Shown piece by piece: positions 26,765 through 35,652 of a stretch of DNA of 64,000 bases. Each line of letters starts with the position of its first letter. The stretch's first letter is position 1. The stretch covers positions 1 through 64,000 of the IMG/VR virus record IMGVR_UViG_3300009164_000061; one strand, given 5' to 3'. A program made the translations under genes and the position numbers. Source of the DNA: a virus. The notes below the pieces were generated by a model. It saw only the letters and a list, made by a program, of their open reading frames with translations. It was not told where the DNA came from and searched no databases.

Positions 26765-28303
26765 ATGAACGGTCTCATACAAGAACTAACTAACGAGCTC
26801 AAAAATAATTCGAGCATAAGCTCTAATATCGCCGCAAAGGTCGTATTAGAATCAATTAATAACTCATTACTTTTGGGAGTTTCTCCTGATCAAATTTTAG
26901 AAAATTCTCTAAACACATTAGAGCAATTTGCTAATGAACTAGTAAACGAAAATCTTAAAGAAGTAGTTGCTAAATTCAAAAAGATGGCGGACAAACCAAC
27001 TAAGCGTCTTCAAAATATGGCTAGCGAAGCAGGTCTTTCTTTAAAACTTAAAGCTTTAAAGGAAAGCGAAATTTATGCAGATCCTGTAGTTAAACACACA
27101 GTTGCTCGACTAGAAGAAGCAGTTGCATCAATGCCAGAATATAGAGCACTAACCTTCTTTTTTAATGGGTTATCTAAATTCTCTTATGATAAGACAGTTT
27201 CAACTATTTTAGAATCTCTTATTGAATACGTAAATACTAATTCGGTAAAACTTGAAATCTTAAACTCAATTTATGAAATGCGAGTTACTGGTGCAATTCT
27301 TTATAAGGACGCATGTGCTTTACTAGAAGAGGCTCTACTTGAAAATATTGAAACTGCTGATTCATTAAAAATGAAATTGCGTTCACACTCTCAATTGCCG
27401 GTAGTTAATCAATTGATTAACAAAATTAGCATGTTAGAGTCAAAAACTACTGGCGGCTTTAATTTAGGAATTGGCAATAGTGATTCACAAGTAAAACCAA
27501 TTATTGCACCATTCTATAAAATTAGCGAAAGCGATGCAATCGTTTTTGTTGATAACAAATTTATCAAAGTATCTGAAGATTCAGATCCATCTCAAATGGC
27601 AGCTGAAGAAGTTAAAGAATTTCCAGAGTTTTTTGAAACTTGTGAAGCTTTTGCAACTTTAAATTTTAAAGAACACAGCACTGAACTAGTGGCTAAATGT
27701 AGAAATTTAACCGTATCATTTGGTATTAATGAAAACGGTACTCTAAATTTAAAAATCAATAACTCAATTATTGAAAATATTAACAATATTAAATTGTCTG
27801 AGATTTTCTTAATGGAAACAATTGAAACCCGTAATGCTCTTTCTAAATTGTTTAATAATTTAGATCTAGTTGTTAATCTTGAGTTTGGAAAAACCATTAT
27901 TAATGAAAGACTTGGAAGAGATTCAATTGTTCTTAACTTAGGTGAAGATATTTTTGTATTTGAAAAACTTGGAGAAACCAGAATTGTTAAGAAAATGAAA
28001 GGTTTAACTTTCCATAGCTATGTTATGGAGAACTTTAAATACGATATTAGCGAAATGTACTCAATTGAATTAGAAGAGAGAGACGCTAATATTAAAGCAT
28101 TTGATATTGAAAAGAAAACAATTGAAGAAAATCTTGCTAAATTAGAAGCATCTATTTCTCAAATTGAAGAAGCTCTATCTGACTCTAGCCTTACTGCTGA
28201 ATATCAAGAAAAATTAACTGAACTTAAAGTATCTATCGAGAAAAACGTAAATGCTCTTAAAAGTCAGTATATTGTAGTTGATCAATCCAAAAAAAAAGCT
28301 TAA
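26765..28303 (+). CDS. Abundant late protein, unknown; possible head or scaffold protein (512 aa)
   Basis: The N-terminal 200 residues are helical (MNGLIQELTNELKNNSSI; LENSLNTLEQFANELV), the middle is beta-rich (IIAPFYKISESDAIVFVDNKFIKVS; NLTVSFGINENGTLNLKIN), and residues 430-500 are a long coiled coil (IEKKTIEENLAKLEASISQIEEAL). Three tandem late promoters precede it, which implies high copy number. The frame ends KKKA then TAA at a run of nine A; a -1 shift there would add 98 residues. No family is recognised. Confidence 0.65.
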   Translation: MNGLIQELTNELKNNSSISSNIAAKVVLESINNSLLLGVSPDQILENSLNTLEQFANELVNENLKEVVAKFKKMADKPTKRLQNMASEAGLSLKLKALKESEIYADPVVKHTVARLEEAVASMPEYRALTFFFNGLSKFSYDKTVSTILESLIEYVNTNSVKLEILNSIYEMRVTGAILYKDACALLEEALLENIETADSLKMKLRSHSQLPVVNQLINKISMLESKTTGGFNLGIGNSDSQVKPIIAPFYKISESDAIVFVDNKFIKVSEDSDPSQMAAEEVKEFPEFFETCEAFATLNFKEHSTELVAKCRNLTVSFGINENGTLNLKINNSIIENINNIKLSEIFLMETIETRNALSKLFNNLDLVVNLEFGKTIINERLGRDSIVLNLGEDIFVFEKLGETRIVKKMKGLTFHSYVMENFKYDISEMYSIELEERDANIKAFDIEKKTIEENLAKLEASISQIEEALSDSSLTAEYQEKLTELKVSIEKNVNALKSQYIVVDQSKKKA

Positions 28304-28593
28304 GTGAGTCGGAAGATATTACTTTAGTTTCAGCTACTTCTTCTAAATACATAACTGGCCAAGAGGTCATGTTAAAATCAGGTCATACTGCCAAAATTAT
28401 TGGAGTTGATCCTATTACTAAAACTTATAAGATTATGGGCTCTGATAATAAAGTCCAATCAGTCAAATCTGATGAGATTGAAAAGGCTGAGCCTAGTCGA
28501 TATGACAATTATCAAACTGCTGGCCCTAATCCTGAAAATCCAGACGAACTTTTAATTAAACAAAAAGACGTTAACGTAGACCAAAGCTTATAA
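28297..28593 (+). CDS. -1 frame extension with KOW-like domain (98 aa if fused; 74 aa from the ATG at 28369)
   Basis: Open in the -1 frame from the A9 run of the previous gene. It encodes a KOW/SH3-like segment, ITGQEVMLKSGHTAKIIGVD followed by TYKIMGSDNKVQSV. This domain begins before the only ATG (28369), so independent initiation there would cut off its first strand. That favours translation by frameshifting from upstream, giving a 609-aa product, or a homopolymer error in the sequence. If neither holds, a 74-aa protein from 28369 remains. Confidence 0.6.
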   Translation, partial: SLSESEDITLVSATSSKYITGQEVMLKSGHTAKIIGVDPITKTYKIMGSDNKVQSVKSDEIEKAEPSRYDNYQTAGPNPENPDELLIKQKDVNVDQSL

Positions 28594-28598
28594 ACTGT

Positions 28599-28607
28599 AG
28601 TATAATT
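28599..28607 (+). promoter_or_regulatory. Non-late promoter box AGTATAATT
   Basis: TGTAGTATAATTAG lies 22 bases before the FkbM gene ATG at 28629, matching the recurring TAGTATAAT box of enzyme genes; no clear -35 element. Confidence 0.5.
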
Positions 28608-28628
28608 AGTCTAAATAAACATTTATAA

Positions 28629-29441
28629 ATGGCAGACGTATTATGCTCGATTGAAGAGGCTCGACAAAATGGAACCCTTCAGGTTTTTGAAAAGAAAACC
28701 AAATATCACGATTATCAATTTTTGGTTAGGTCTGAGGAAGAGATCAAATTTAATGTATCACAAAATATTTCAACTAAACCTACGGGTGGTGAATATTTTA
28801 AACCTCTATTCATACCGCACTATGCGCAAAATGGAGGTCCATTAAATCTTGAAGATCTAAATCATGAAGATACTTGGTTAGACGCAGGAGGCCATATTGG
28901 TATTTTTGCAACTCGTTTACTAACTCAATTTCCAAAAGTAAAGAAAGTCTATTCATATGAACCTTTCCATAATAACGTGGAGTTCCTAGAACAAAATGTT
29001 CAAATGAATGGCGTTCAAGATCGTTGTGAAATTATTGAAAAGGCAATTGTTGCAGACGATTCGTCTGAAGTAGAATTTTACCTATCTCAAGACTCTGGAA
29101 AGCACAGTGTGCATCACATTAGAGGTCGTCAGGTTACGACTGTACCTGCTGAGAATATAAACACTATTATTAAAGAAAAGGGTATCACAGCCATCAAGAT
29201 GGACATTGAAGGATTAGAATACGATATGATTAAGGCACTAAACCAAGAAAGCCTAGATCAAATCAGACTTTTTATTGTTGAATACCATTTTCATTATAGT
29301 TGGTTATTGGAAAATCGCTCAGCTAAATTTACTGAAATCCTTGATATTTTTAGAGCAAACTTTGGGCAATTATTTGTTAATCCACGTACAATAAATGGAA
29401 AGCATTTTATTACTCATTTTGCCGGCTTTAAAAATGTGTAA
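28629..29441 (+). CDS. FkbM-family SAM methyltransferase (270 aa)
   Basis: LDAGGHIGIFATRLL (SAM loop, about residue 80), VYSYEPFHNNVEFLEQNV, and AIKMDIEGLEYDMIK define the FkbM family. It is a stand-alone relative of the C-terminal domain of the GT4-FkbM fusion at 1655-4465, so it probably O-methylates a sugar. It is adjacent to a DNA glycosylase-like gene (0-base gap) and a glycosyltransferase-like gene. Confidence 0.85.
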   Translation: MADVLCSIEEARQNGTLQVFEKKTKYHDYQFLVRSEEEIKFNVSQNISTKPTGGEYFKPLFIPHYAQNGGPLNLEDLNHEDTWLDAGGHIGIFATRLLTQFPKVKKVYSYEPFHNNVEFLEQNVQMNGVQDRCEIIEKAIVADDSSEVEFYLSQDSGKHSVHHIRGRQVTTVPAENINTIIKEKGITAIKMDIEGLEYDMIKALNQESLDQIRLFIVEYHFHYSWLLENRSAKFTEILDIFRANFGQLFVNPRTINGKHFITHFAGFKNV

Positions 29442-29861
29442 ATGAGCCCATTTGAATTACTTCAAGAGATTTATCATGGTGACCCATGGAAATCTCAAGT
29501 TTGTTGCATTCTCTTAAATTGTACTAGACGAGTACAAGTGGACGGAATTAGATCTGAACTCTTCGATAAGTATCCAACGGCGGCAATGATGTCGCAGGCA
29601 GATCCTCAAGAATTAGCAGAACTACTTCGTCCACTTGGTTTTTATAATCGTCGAGCCAAATCATTAATCCGATTTAGCACTGAATGGATTGATCGCGATT
29701 GGAAACATCCTAGGGAACTATATGGAATTGGTCAATATGCTGCAGATTCTTGGGATATTTTTTACAATAATAGACTTGACATAGAACCAAATGACGGAGT
29801 TCTAGTAAAATACGTATTATGGAAAAGAAAAAAGCACTCTATGCATATTTTGGCGAACTAG
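29442..29861 (+). CDS. HhH-GPD DNA glycosylase, MBD4-like (139 aa)
   Basis: The sequence follows the MBD4 glycosylase domain closely: KSQVCCILLNCTRRVQVDG, a PLGFYNRRAKSLIRFSTEW segment, ELYGIGQYAADSWDIFYNN (hairpin-helix-hairpin) and IEPNDGVLVKYVLW, with the D of PND at the position of the MBD4 catalytic Asp. MBD4 removes T or U from G mismatches. There is no FeS cluster cysteine set. The start is directly after the FkbM stop. Its biological substrate in the phage, host DNA or its own, is unknown. Confidence 0.8.
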   Translation: MSPFELLQEIYHGDPWKSQVCCILLNCTRRVQVDGIRSELFDKYPTAAMMSQADPQELAELLRPLGFYNRRAKSLIRFSTEWIDRDWKHPRELYGIGQYAADSWDIFYNNRLDIEPNDGVLVKYVLWKRKKHSMHILAN

Positions 29862-30883
29862 GAATATTTAATGAAAATATTCCAGGACACACATTTTATC
29901 AATTAGGTTTATTAGATGAATTGGCTAATCAATATGAAATTGATAAATTTGATTTTGTAAATTATTTAGATACTGGAATGGTTAATCTCGCAAGTCGACC
30001 TAGCTTCCCAGACGATCAATTGGGCAAAGTATTTAATCAATTTGCAGATAAATTAATTGATAACTATAGATTACATCAATCCACAGTATTTGAGGCTATT
30101 AAAAATAAAGAATATTCAAAATTATTTTTAAAAGCTCGATTCCGTAATCTTTCCACACTTGAAAAGAAATTAAAGGATGCAGCTTATTTTGAAACCATTA
30201 TCTATATTGCGCTAGAGTCAGGTTATGAAGCAGCAGATATTGTTATATTAGATACAGATCTTTCATTATCACATGCGTTTCTTGTTAAATTAAATGAATT
30301 AGGCATTTCTATAGAGATTCCATCAATTACAATTCCAGGTTGTAGTAAAGGCTTTATGAATGCATGTTTAGACGTACACCAAGCCCATGCAAATAAAGTT
30401 TTAAATCATTTAATATATTATGGAAACCTATCATTTGATAATTACAAAGAAGGTCATTCCAAGAATCCAATAATTAATGACATTATTTCTGCAATTGATA
30501 GTACCTGTAAATTTGATGGAAGTTCATTTAATATGACAGTTGCGGCAAAGAGTACCTCAACGCTAGAAAGCTGGATTGATACAATGAACCGGGTTGCTCT
30601 TTGCCCAAGAGGAAATCGTGAAGCAATCTGGGTAGACATGCAAATGTCTCAAGTTTCAATAAATGTAAGCAAAGATCTCTATCTAAAAGAAAAGTTCATT
30701 CCAGCTAGAGTTTATGAATCTGTTATATTTGGAACAATTCCAGTTTCGTATAAAGATCCAAGATTTCATCCAGCCATGTCGTTTGATACAGTTGATGATT
30801 TCTTTGAGATTTGTAAATTTCTATCAGATTGTTCAACTGGTGACTATTTTAAAATATTACGCCAGATTGCGGATTCACTTTAA
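29819..30883 (+). CDS. Glycosyltransferase-like protein (354 aa)
   Basis: It overlaps the glycosylase gene by 43 bases; the early start is supported because LYAYFGELGIFNENIPGHTFYQLGLLDELA already looks like a conserved Rossmann opening. The C-terminus (KFIPARVYESVIFGTIPVSYKD) has the E-x-x-x-x-G-x-x-P pattern of GT-B glycosyltransferases that bind a nucleotide sugar. Acceptor is unknown; DNA bases, protein or glycan are all possible. Confidence 0.5.
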   Translation: MEKKKALYAYFGELGIFNENIPGHTFYQLGLLDELANQYEIDKFDFVNYLDTGMVNLASRPSFPDDQLGKVFNQFADKLIDNYRLHQSTVFEAIKNKEYSKLFLKARFRNLSTLEKKLKDAAYFETIIYIALESGYEAADIVILDTDLSLSHAFLVKLNELGISIEIPSITIPGCSKGFMNACLDVHQAHANKVLNHLIYYGNLSFDNYKEGHSKNPIINDIISAIDSTCKFDGSSFNMTVAAKSTSTLESWIDTMNRVALCPRGNREAIWVDMQMSQVSINVSKDLYLKEKFIPARVYESVIFGTIPVSYKDPRFHPAMSFDTVDDFFEICKFLSDCSTGDYFKILRQIADSL

Positions 30884-30897
30884 TACCCGATCACTCG

Positions 30898-30906
30898 AAT
30901 AAATAA
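30898..30906 (+). promoter_or_regulatory. Late promoter box AATAAATAA
   Basis: Lies 23 bases before the ATG at 30930 and begins the late block of probable internal head proteins. Confidence 0.55.
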
Positions 30907-30929
30907 TAAGAAATTACCATTACTACCTA

Positions 30930-33305
30930 ATGAGATATGTAATTTCAGCAGACCAGTACTTTAATCACGGAGCTGAACCAGTTAATGAAAAACTGATTCA
31001 ATATTTTGAGAGTATTCCTGAGTCTTTTTGGACTGCCCTAGATGCAGTTGACTTTAGCAAATTAAGTAAACCTAGAACGCCTAACCATTCAGAAGAAGAA
31101 ATCTTTGAGCATCAAGTTTTTTTACTTGAAAATTTTGAAGATATTAACGATATTATCAAAAAGGAGGACTTTTTGGTTAGACAGGGATACGATACAATTA
31201 AGCTTCGACTTAATGAATCATACCTACATACTGTCCAATTAATTAACGAAGGCGTAATGAGTTCAGTTATGAACTTTGTAAAAGCCCTAGTTGCGGATCC
31301 GGATCCAACCGAAATGGGTCTAAATATTCTAAGATTAGTACTAGATGTAATTGGAATTGTTCCATTTACTTGGGCTGGATTTCCAATTGATGTAGTTGCA
31401 AATATCTTATCAGCTATCATTTCTTTATATAAGGGCGAATATGTATCAATGATACTTAGCGTAATCGCAGCAATCGATGTTACTAAAACTTCAAATTTCT
31501 TAAAAACTATTAAATTTTTACCTAAGCCGGTTCTTGGTCTACTTGAAAAATTAACCAAAATTCTATGCAGGACTGGAAGTTCGGCAACTGAAGTTGGGCC
31601 AGCAGTTCTTGCACTAAAGAACGGAATTAGAACGCTAGGCGATAAGAGTATTTCTGGAATAATTGCTTCGTTACTTAAAGGAGTTGCTAACTTTTTTGGA
31701 ACAGTTGCAGTTGGCGTACTTAAATTTGTTACTAATTTTATAAAAACAGTATTTAATTTAGTTCCAATTGTTGGAAAATACGGAGTAAAAGCTGTACAGG
31801 CATTTGAAAGACTTGGACTTGAAGCTCAACTTAAGATATTTGGTCGTAATTTTGAAACGGCTGCGAAGTTGTTAGGTGAAGAAACTACTAAAAAGGAAAT
31901 TGCAAAAGGCGCTGATAAATTAGCAGATACCGTAGTTTCTAAAAAGGGAGTTGAATATGCTGCAACTAGTCCACAAGGAAAGGCTATTCTTAATTCAACT
32001 GCCTATAAAGATTTTGATCCAGCTGTAATTACGGCTTATGCAAAAGAAGGAGGGTATTCAGCTGATTTACTAAAGGCTGTTGAACAAGATAAAAAATTCA
32101 TGGCCTCAATTGCAGGTCAACCTGAATCTCTACAACAAGTAGCAAAAGCGGCAAAGGTTGAAAATGAATTAATTGGCGCATCAGTTGATGCAATTGATCA
32201 AATTGTTAAAAAGGATCCAAAATTAGCAGAATATTTTGCAAATAAGTATGGATGGAAACCTAGTGGCGAATATATTACTCAACTTGCAAAAGACGCAAAG
32301 GCTGATGATATTCGCAAAGTATTTAAAACAATGCTGACTGATCCAGCGGTTGCTAAAAATTTATCAAAAGCTGAGGTTAGAGCATTTACTCCATGGGCAA
32401 CAAAACCTGAAATTTTTATTCAAGGTGTTAAAAACTTTGATGATACTGTTTATGTATTAGCTAAACTAACTAAAGCAGGCGGCGCGCTTGCAACTAGAGG
32501 AATATTTCTAAAAAGGCTACTTAATTTTATTTCAAGACTTGCATACCAGCGCTATGGAAGCCTGGAGTGTATTAAGCAAATGGCAACTAGTTCAGCGACT
32601 AAGTTGGCAGGTTCGGCATTATCGCCAGCTCTAAATGAAGAGGATTCAGTATCTACTGGAGATTCTACAGTAGATGCAAATAATGCAGCTGCAAATCAAG
32701 CGGCTTCCGCTCAAGCTGAATTTATTAATCCAGAAAAAACCGCCGCTTCTTCTGAAGTAGAAGCAGTAATTAAGAAAAACGATGAGATCGTAAAGACTGC
32801 AACCGCCAAGGCTGGTAAAACCGATTGTAATTTAATAACTGACGTAGTTAAAGCAACGGTCGGCGCCCATTGTGCTAATTTCCCAGGTTCAACTGCTCTA
32901 CTTGGAGGTACTGCGAATATGGCAAATGATCCAAAAGCCGCAGCCGAGTTTGAAAAGAAAAGTACTGAATATACTAAACAAATTTTAAGATCAATGGGAT
33001 TAGACGATTCAATTGATGCTCAACATGCACTAAATTCTCAAGATCTTCCAACTAGAGCAGCCTTTGCTGATGTATTTGATTTTGAAACAGGTATGGTTAG
33101 TTTAAATATGGAAGATACTTCAAGAGTACATGATAGTTTGCAACAATTAGTTAAGGACGGTACTGTTACTCAAGAAGAAGCAGACGCTGCTGAAAAAATC
33201 GCAATTGAATCAATAAAAAATGCAAATCCTCCTGAATTAAAATTGACTCAAAGTAAATCAACTAATGAAGGTTTATTTAGGACTAAAACTTTTAATTTTG
33301 CATAA
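30930..33305 (+). CDS. Large virion protein with pretoxin-like hydrophobic region (791 aa)
   Basis: Residues 1-110 include IKLRLNES and VQLINEGVM, both fitting the prohead-protease rule (L/I-x-E then cut), so a propeptide may be removed. Residues 120-190 (LDVIGIVPFTWAGFPIDVVANILSAIISLYKGEYVSMILS) resemble the hydrophobic spacers that precede toxin domains in polymorphic toxins. The rest is helical, Ala/Lys-rich, with repeats. It could be an ejected internal protein forming a channel in the host membrane (inference). Confidence 0.5.
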   Translation: MRYVISADQYFNHGAEPVNEKLIQYFESIPESFWTALDAVDFSKLSKPRTPNHSEEEIFEHQVFLLENFEDINDIIKKEDFLVRQGYDTIKLRLNESYLHTVQLINEGVMSSVMNFVKALVADPDPTEMGLNILRLVLDVIGIVPFTWAGFPIDVVANILSAIISLYKGEYVSMILSVIAAIDVTKTSNFLKTIKFLPKPVLGLLEKLTKILCRTGSSATEVGPAVLALKNGIRTLGDKSISGIIASLLKGVANFFGTVAVGVLKFVTNFIKTVFNLVPIVGKYGVKAVQAFERLGLEAQLKIFGRNFETAAKLLGEETTKKEIAKGADKLADTVVSKKGVEYAATSPQGKAILNSTAYKDFDPAVITAYAKEGGYSADLLKAVEQDKKFMASIAGQPESLQQVAKAAKVENELIGASVDAIDQIVKKDPKLAEYFANKYGWKPSGEYITQLAKDAKADDIRKVFKTMLTDPAVAKNLSKAEVRAFTPWATKPEIFIQGVKNFDDTVYVLAKLTKAGGALATRGIFLKRLLNFISRLAYQRYGSLECIKQMATSSATKLAGSALSPALNEEDSVSTGDSTVDANNAAANQAASAQAEFINPEKTAASSEVEAVIKKNDEIVKTATAKAGKTDCNLITDVVKATVGAHCANFPGSTALLGGTANMANDPKAAAEFEKKSTEYTKQILRSMGLDDSIDAQHALNSQDLPTRAAFADVFDFETGMVSLNMEDTSRVHDSLQQLVKDGTVTQEEADAAEKIAIESIKNANPPELKLTQSKSTNEGLFRTKTFNFA

Positions 33306-33312
33306 TAAATAA
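33304..33312 (+). promoter_or_regulatory. Late promoter box AATAAATAA
   Basis: AATAAATAACT lies 20 bases before the ATG at 33333. Confidence 0.55.
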
Positions 33313-33332
33313 CTAAAAATAAGTAAACACAA

Positions 33333-34445
33333 ATGACCCTTGTTAAAACATTTGAAGAATTTAAAAAACCGTCAGTAATTGATGAAGCTCGTGAAGTTAC
33401 AAAGATTTCTACTGCTAAACCAGAGGCTGGCGAGTTAAAAAGATGGGATATAGTATTACGTAGTGGAAAAGAAGGATCAGTTGACGAAGCCAATCCATCT
33501 AATACAATATTACGTGAACTGGCCCAAGACCCAGATTTTAAAAATTGGTGGAATGCCCCAGCTGATGAAACTAAAGATGGAATTAAAATCCCAAATCATA
33601 ATTTATTGGCTATTATTGATTTAGGCGTTCAAAATAAAACTAATTTAATTGGACAAACTGTTTTTAAAGCACAGGTTGCCTTTTTACCTTACGCGACAGA
33701 TCAAATCGAAGGATCTGGCGGAATGTGGGTTGCATACGATGTTACAAAAGTTCCACATAGAGCAAGTGTTGCAGTTGAAGGCTCAGCGGTTGAACTTGCT
33801 GCTTGGAATAAAACAGATTTGCCTAATTTAAGAGTTATTAATGATAATAAAAGAATAATGGCGCTAGGTAAAAATGGAAAACCTATAGAATCAAATTTAG
33901 TTAGCCCATCATATGTTGAAAAAAATGCTGCACAGACTAGCTCAGCGAATGTGGCAACCGTACCGGGTTCAACAACTGCTACAACTCCAAGTTCAACTAG
34001 CTCTACAACTCCAGGTTCAACAACCACGCCAAGTTCAACTAGCGCTACGGCTAACACCTCAGCTGGATTAAAAGCAACCCAAACTTTTGACCAAAAAATT
34101 CAAGATCTACAGAAAAAAATTATTGCTAGTGGAAATGCCGAAGCAGCCAAAGCAATTAATGATAAGGGCGGAGCTATTGGTAAATACGGAAGTGGAACAG
34201 CTAAAGCAATTGCAATTTTAGTTGGTACTCCAAATACTCCAATTACTGAAATTACTCCAGAAATAGCTGCTAAATTAGATGCAGCCCTAAAGAATGTAAC
34301 TCCTGAACAAATTGCTGCAGTTAAAGCGCCTGCTGCAGTTAAAGCGCCAGCTGCTAATCAAGCAAAAACTGCAAATTCAGTAGCTACAAATAAAGTTGCA
34401 CCTGCAACCACGGTAACCACTAAAAAGGGCAACTTAACATTTTAA
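33333..34445 (+). CDS. Probable internal head protein with capsid-targeting N-terminus (370 aa)
   Basis: The start MTLVKTFEEFKKPSVIDEA contains KTFEEF and a predicted cut after IDE (residue 18). A soluble domain follows to about residue 200 (RWDIVLRSGKEGS; NLLAIIDLGVQ; GMWVAYDVTKVPHRASVAV). A Thr/Ser/Pro linker of repeated PGSTT and PSSTS units (210-245) leads to a C-terminal helical region (QKIQDLQKKIIASGNAEAAKAINDKGGAIG) resembling a peptidoglycan-binding helix bundle, weakly. Function is unknown. Confidence 0.6.
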   Translation: MTLVKTFEEFKKPSVIDEAREVTKISTAKPEAGELKRWDIVLRSGKEGSVDEANPSNTILRELAQDPDFKNWWNAPADETKDGIKIPNHNLLAIIDLGVQNKTNLIGQTVFKAQVAFLPYATDQIEGSGGMWVAYDVTKVPHRASVAVEGSAVELAAWNKTDLPNLRVINDNKRIMALGKNGKPIESNLVSPSYVEKNAAQTSSANVATVPGSTTATTPSSTSSTTPGSTTTPSSTSATANTSAGLKATQTFDQKIQDLQKKIIASGNAEAAKAINDKGGAIGKYGSGTAKAIAILVGTPNTPITEITPEIAAKLDAALKNVTPEQIAAVKAPAAVKAPAANQAKTANSVATNKVAPATTVTTKKGNLTF

Positions 34446-34460
34446 AAATAAAATCTATTT

Positions 34461-35459
34461 ATGAATATTTTAAATTACGCGAGAGGCTTAGAGCTATCAA
34501 CCTATAATAAAATCAACGAGTCTGCAATTTTAGAAGCAGATGCTAATCCAACCAAAGCCCTTGAGCAAATAAAAAGCGGAAAGGCCGGAGGCACATATGC
34601 AGCTCAATGGAATCAAGTTCAAACTGCGGTTGTTGCTGGCCATGAAGCTGACCAACCTACCGGAAAGGTAATGGTTAAACACGATAATGGTGCTGATATG
34701 GTTACAGTTAATTGGAAAATTACAAACGGTAAAGTTGATCTTTCAGTAGACGGTGCAGCAGTTGCCGCAACCGGTCAAATGGTTAATATTGAAAAGCTTT
34801 CAACATACGACCCAAAGGGTAAGATGAATGAATTTATTGCTGCACTAATTACCGTATCTATTGAAAAATTTGGAAAGACTTGGGATAAAGCTCACATGGA
34901 TTGGGTTAATGCTCAAATCAATAAGTGTAAAGCATTGGGTGGATTTTATGGTAGAATTGGCGATTATGCAACTAGCCCATGTTTAGTCGGAGATGGAGAC
35001 ATTTTTACACCATGGATAAATCCGTTAAGTGGAGGTGATCGCCCAACCCAAATCGATGCAATTGGAAAGGTTAATAAAATTGCAGGATCTGCCGCAACTG
35101 ATGCTCAAGTTAATATGATACTTCAAGTAATTAATTTAAAGACTCAAGAATCAATAATCAGCCAGACTGATGAAAAGGCAATTCATGGACTTTACATGTT
35201 AATTTCCCCAAAATATACAATAGGCCAGTTGCAACGAATGTATGATGCAATTGCCGGAGCTTCATCTGGCGGGATATTTTATACCCTGAAAAGCAGCGGC
35301 GCAACCAACAATATTTCGGTAACTGATAAAGCAAAATTTGCTCAATGGTGCATTGGAGTTAGAGGAAATCAGCACAGTGCAGATATGCTTGCGGAATACC
35401 GCTTTGACATAGCCTCATACACTGCTAGTTTAGCTGCAATTAAAACATCTTTAGTATAA
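34461..35459 (+). CDS. Probable internal head protein (332 aa)
   Basis: N-terminus MNILNYARGLELSTYNKINE is a long, atypical capsid-targeting sequence; the cut would be after INE (residue 20) or ILE (24). The rest is soluble alpha/beta; residues 150-185 have two cysteines (NKCKALGGFYGRIGDYATSPC). The C-terminal half is helical (YTIGQLQRMYDAIAGASSGG). It lies 15 bases after the previous CTS protein and shares the same late transcript. No family is recognised. Confidence 0.55.
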   Translation: MNILNYARGLELSTYNKINESAILEADANPTKALEQIKSGKAGGTYAAQWNQVQTAVVAGHEADQPTGKVMVKHDNGADMVTVNWKITNGKVDLSVDGAAVAATGQMVNIEKLSTYDPKGKMNEFIAALITVSIEKFGKTWDKAHMDWVNAQINKCKALGGFYGRIGDYATSPCLVGDGDIFTPWINPLSGGDRPTQIDAIGKVNKIAGSAATDAQVNMILQVINLKTQESIISQTDEKAIHGLYMLISPKYTIGQLQRMYDAIAGASSGGIFYTLKSSGATNNISVTDKAKFAQWCIGVRGNQHSADMLAEYRFDIASYTASLAAIKTSLV

Positions 35460-35460
35460 T
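35453..35460 (+). promoter_or_regulatory. Non-late promoter box AGTATAAT
   Basis: TTTAGTATAATAG overlaps the end of the previous gene and lies six bases before the bS21 ATG. Confidence 0.45.
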
Positions 35461-35466
35461 AGTCCC

Positions 35467-35652
35467 ATGCTAATTATAAATGTAAAAGAAAATGGAACTT
35501 TAGACAGGGCTCTTAAAGTTTTAAAACGCAAATTTGAAAAAACTGGTACGGTGAAGCAATTACGTTCACGAAAGGAATTTATAAAACCAAGTATAAAACG
35601 TAGAGAAGAGATTCGTAATGCGGAATACCGTCAATCTCTAAACAATGATTAA
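35467..35652 (+). CDS. rpsU: Ribosomal protein bS21 (61 aa)
   Basis: MLIINVKENGTLDRALKVLK followed by RKFEKTGTVKQLRSRKEFIKPS and a basic tail (IKRREEIRNAEYRQS) is a full-length bS21 of the Bacteroidota type. bS21 sits near the 3' end of 16S rRNA on the 30S subunit; in Bacteroidota it is linked to hiding the anti-Shine-Dalgarno sequence. A phage copy could replace the host protein and bias initiation to phage messages. It overlaps the Nudix gene start by eight bases. Confidence 0.92.
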   Translation: MLIINVKENGTLDRALKVLKRKFEKTGTVKQLRSRKEFIKPSIKRREEIRNAEYRQSLNND

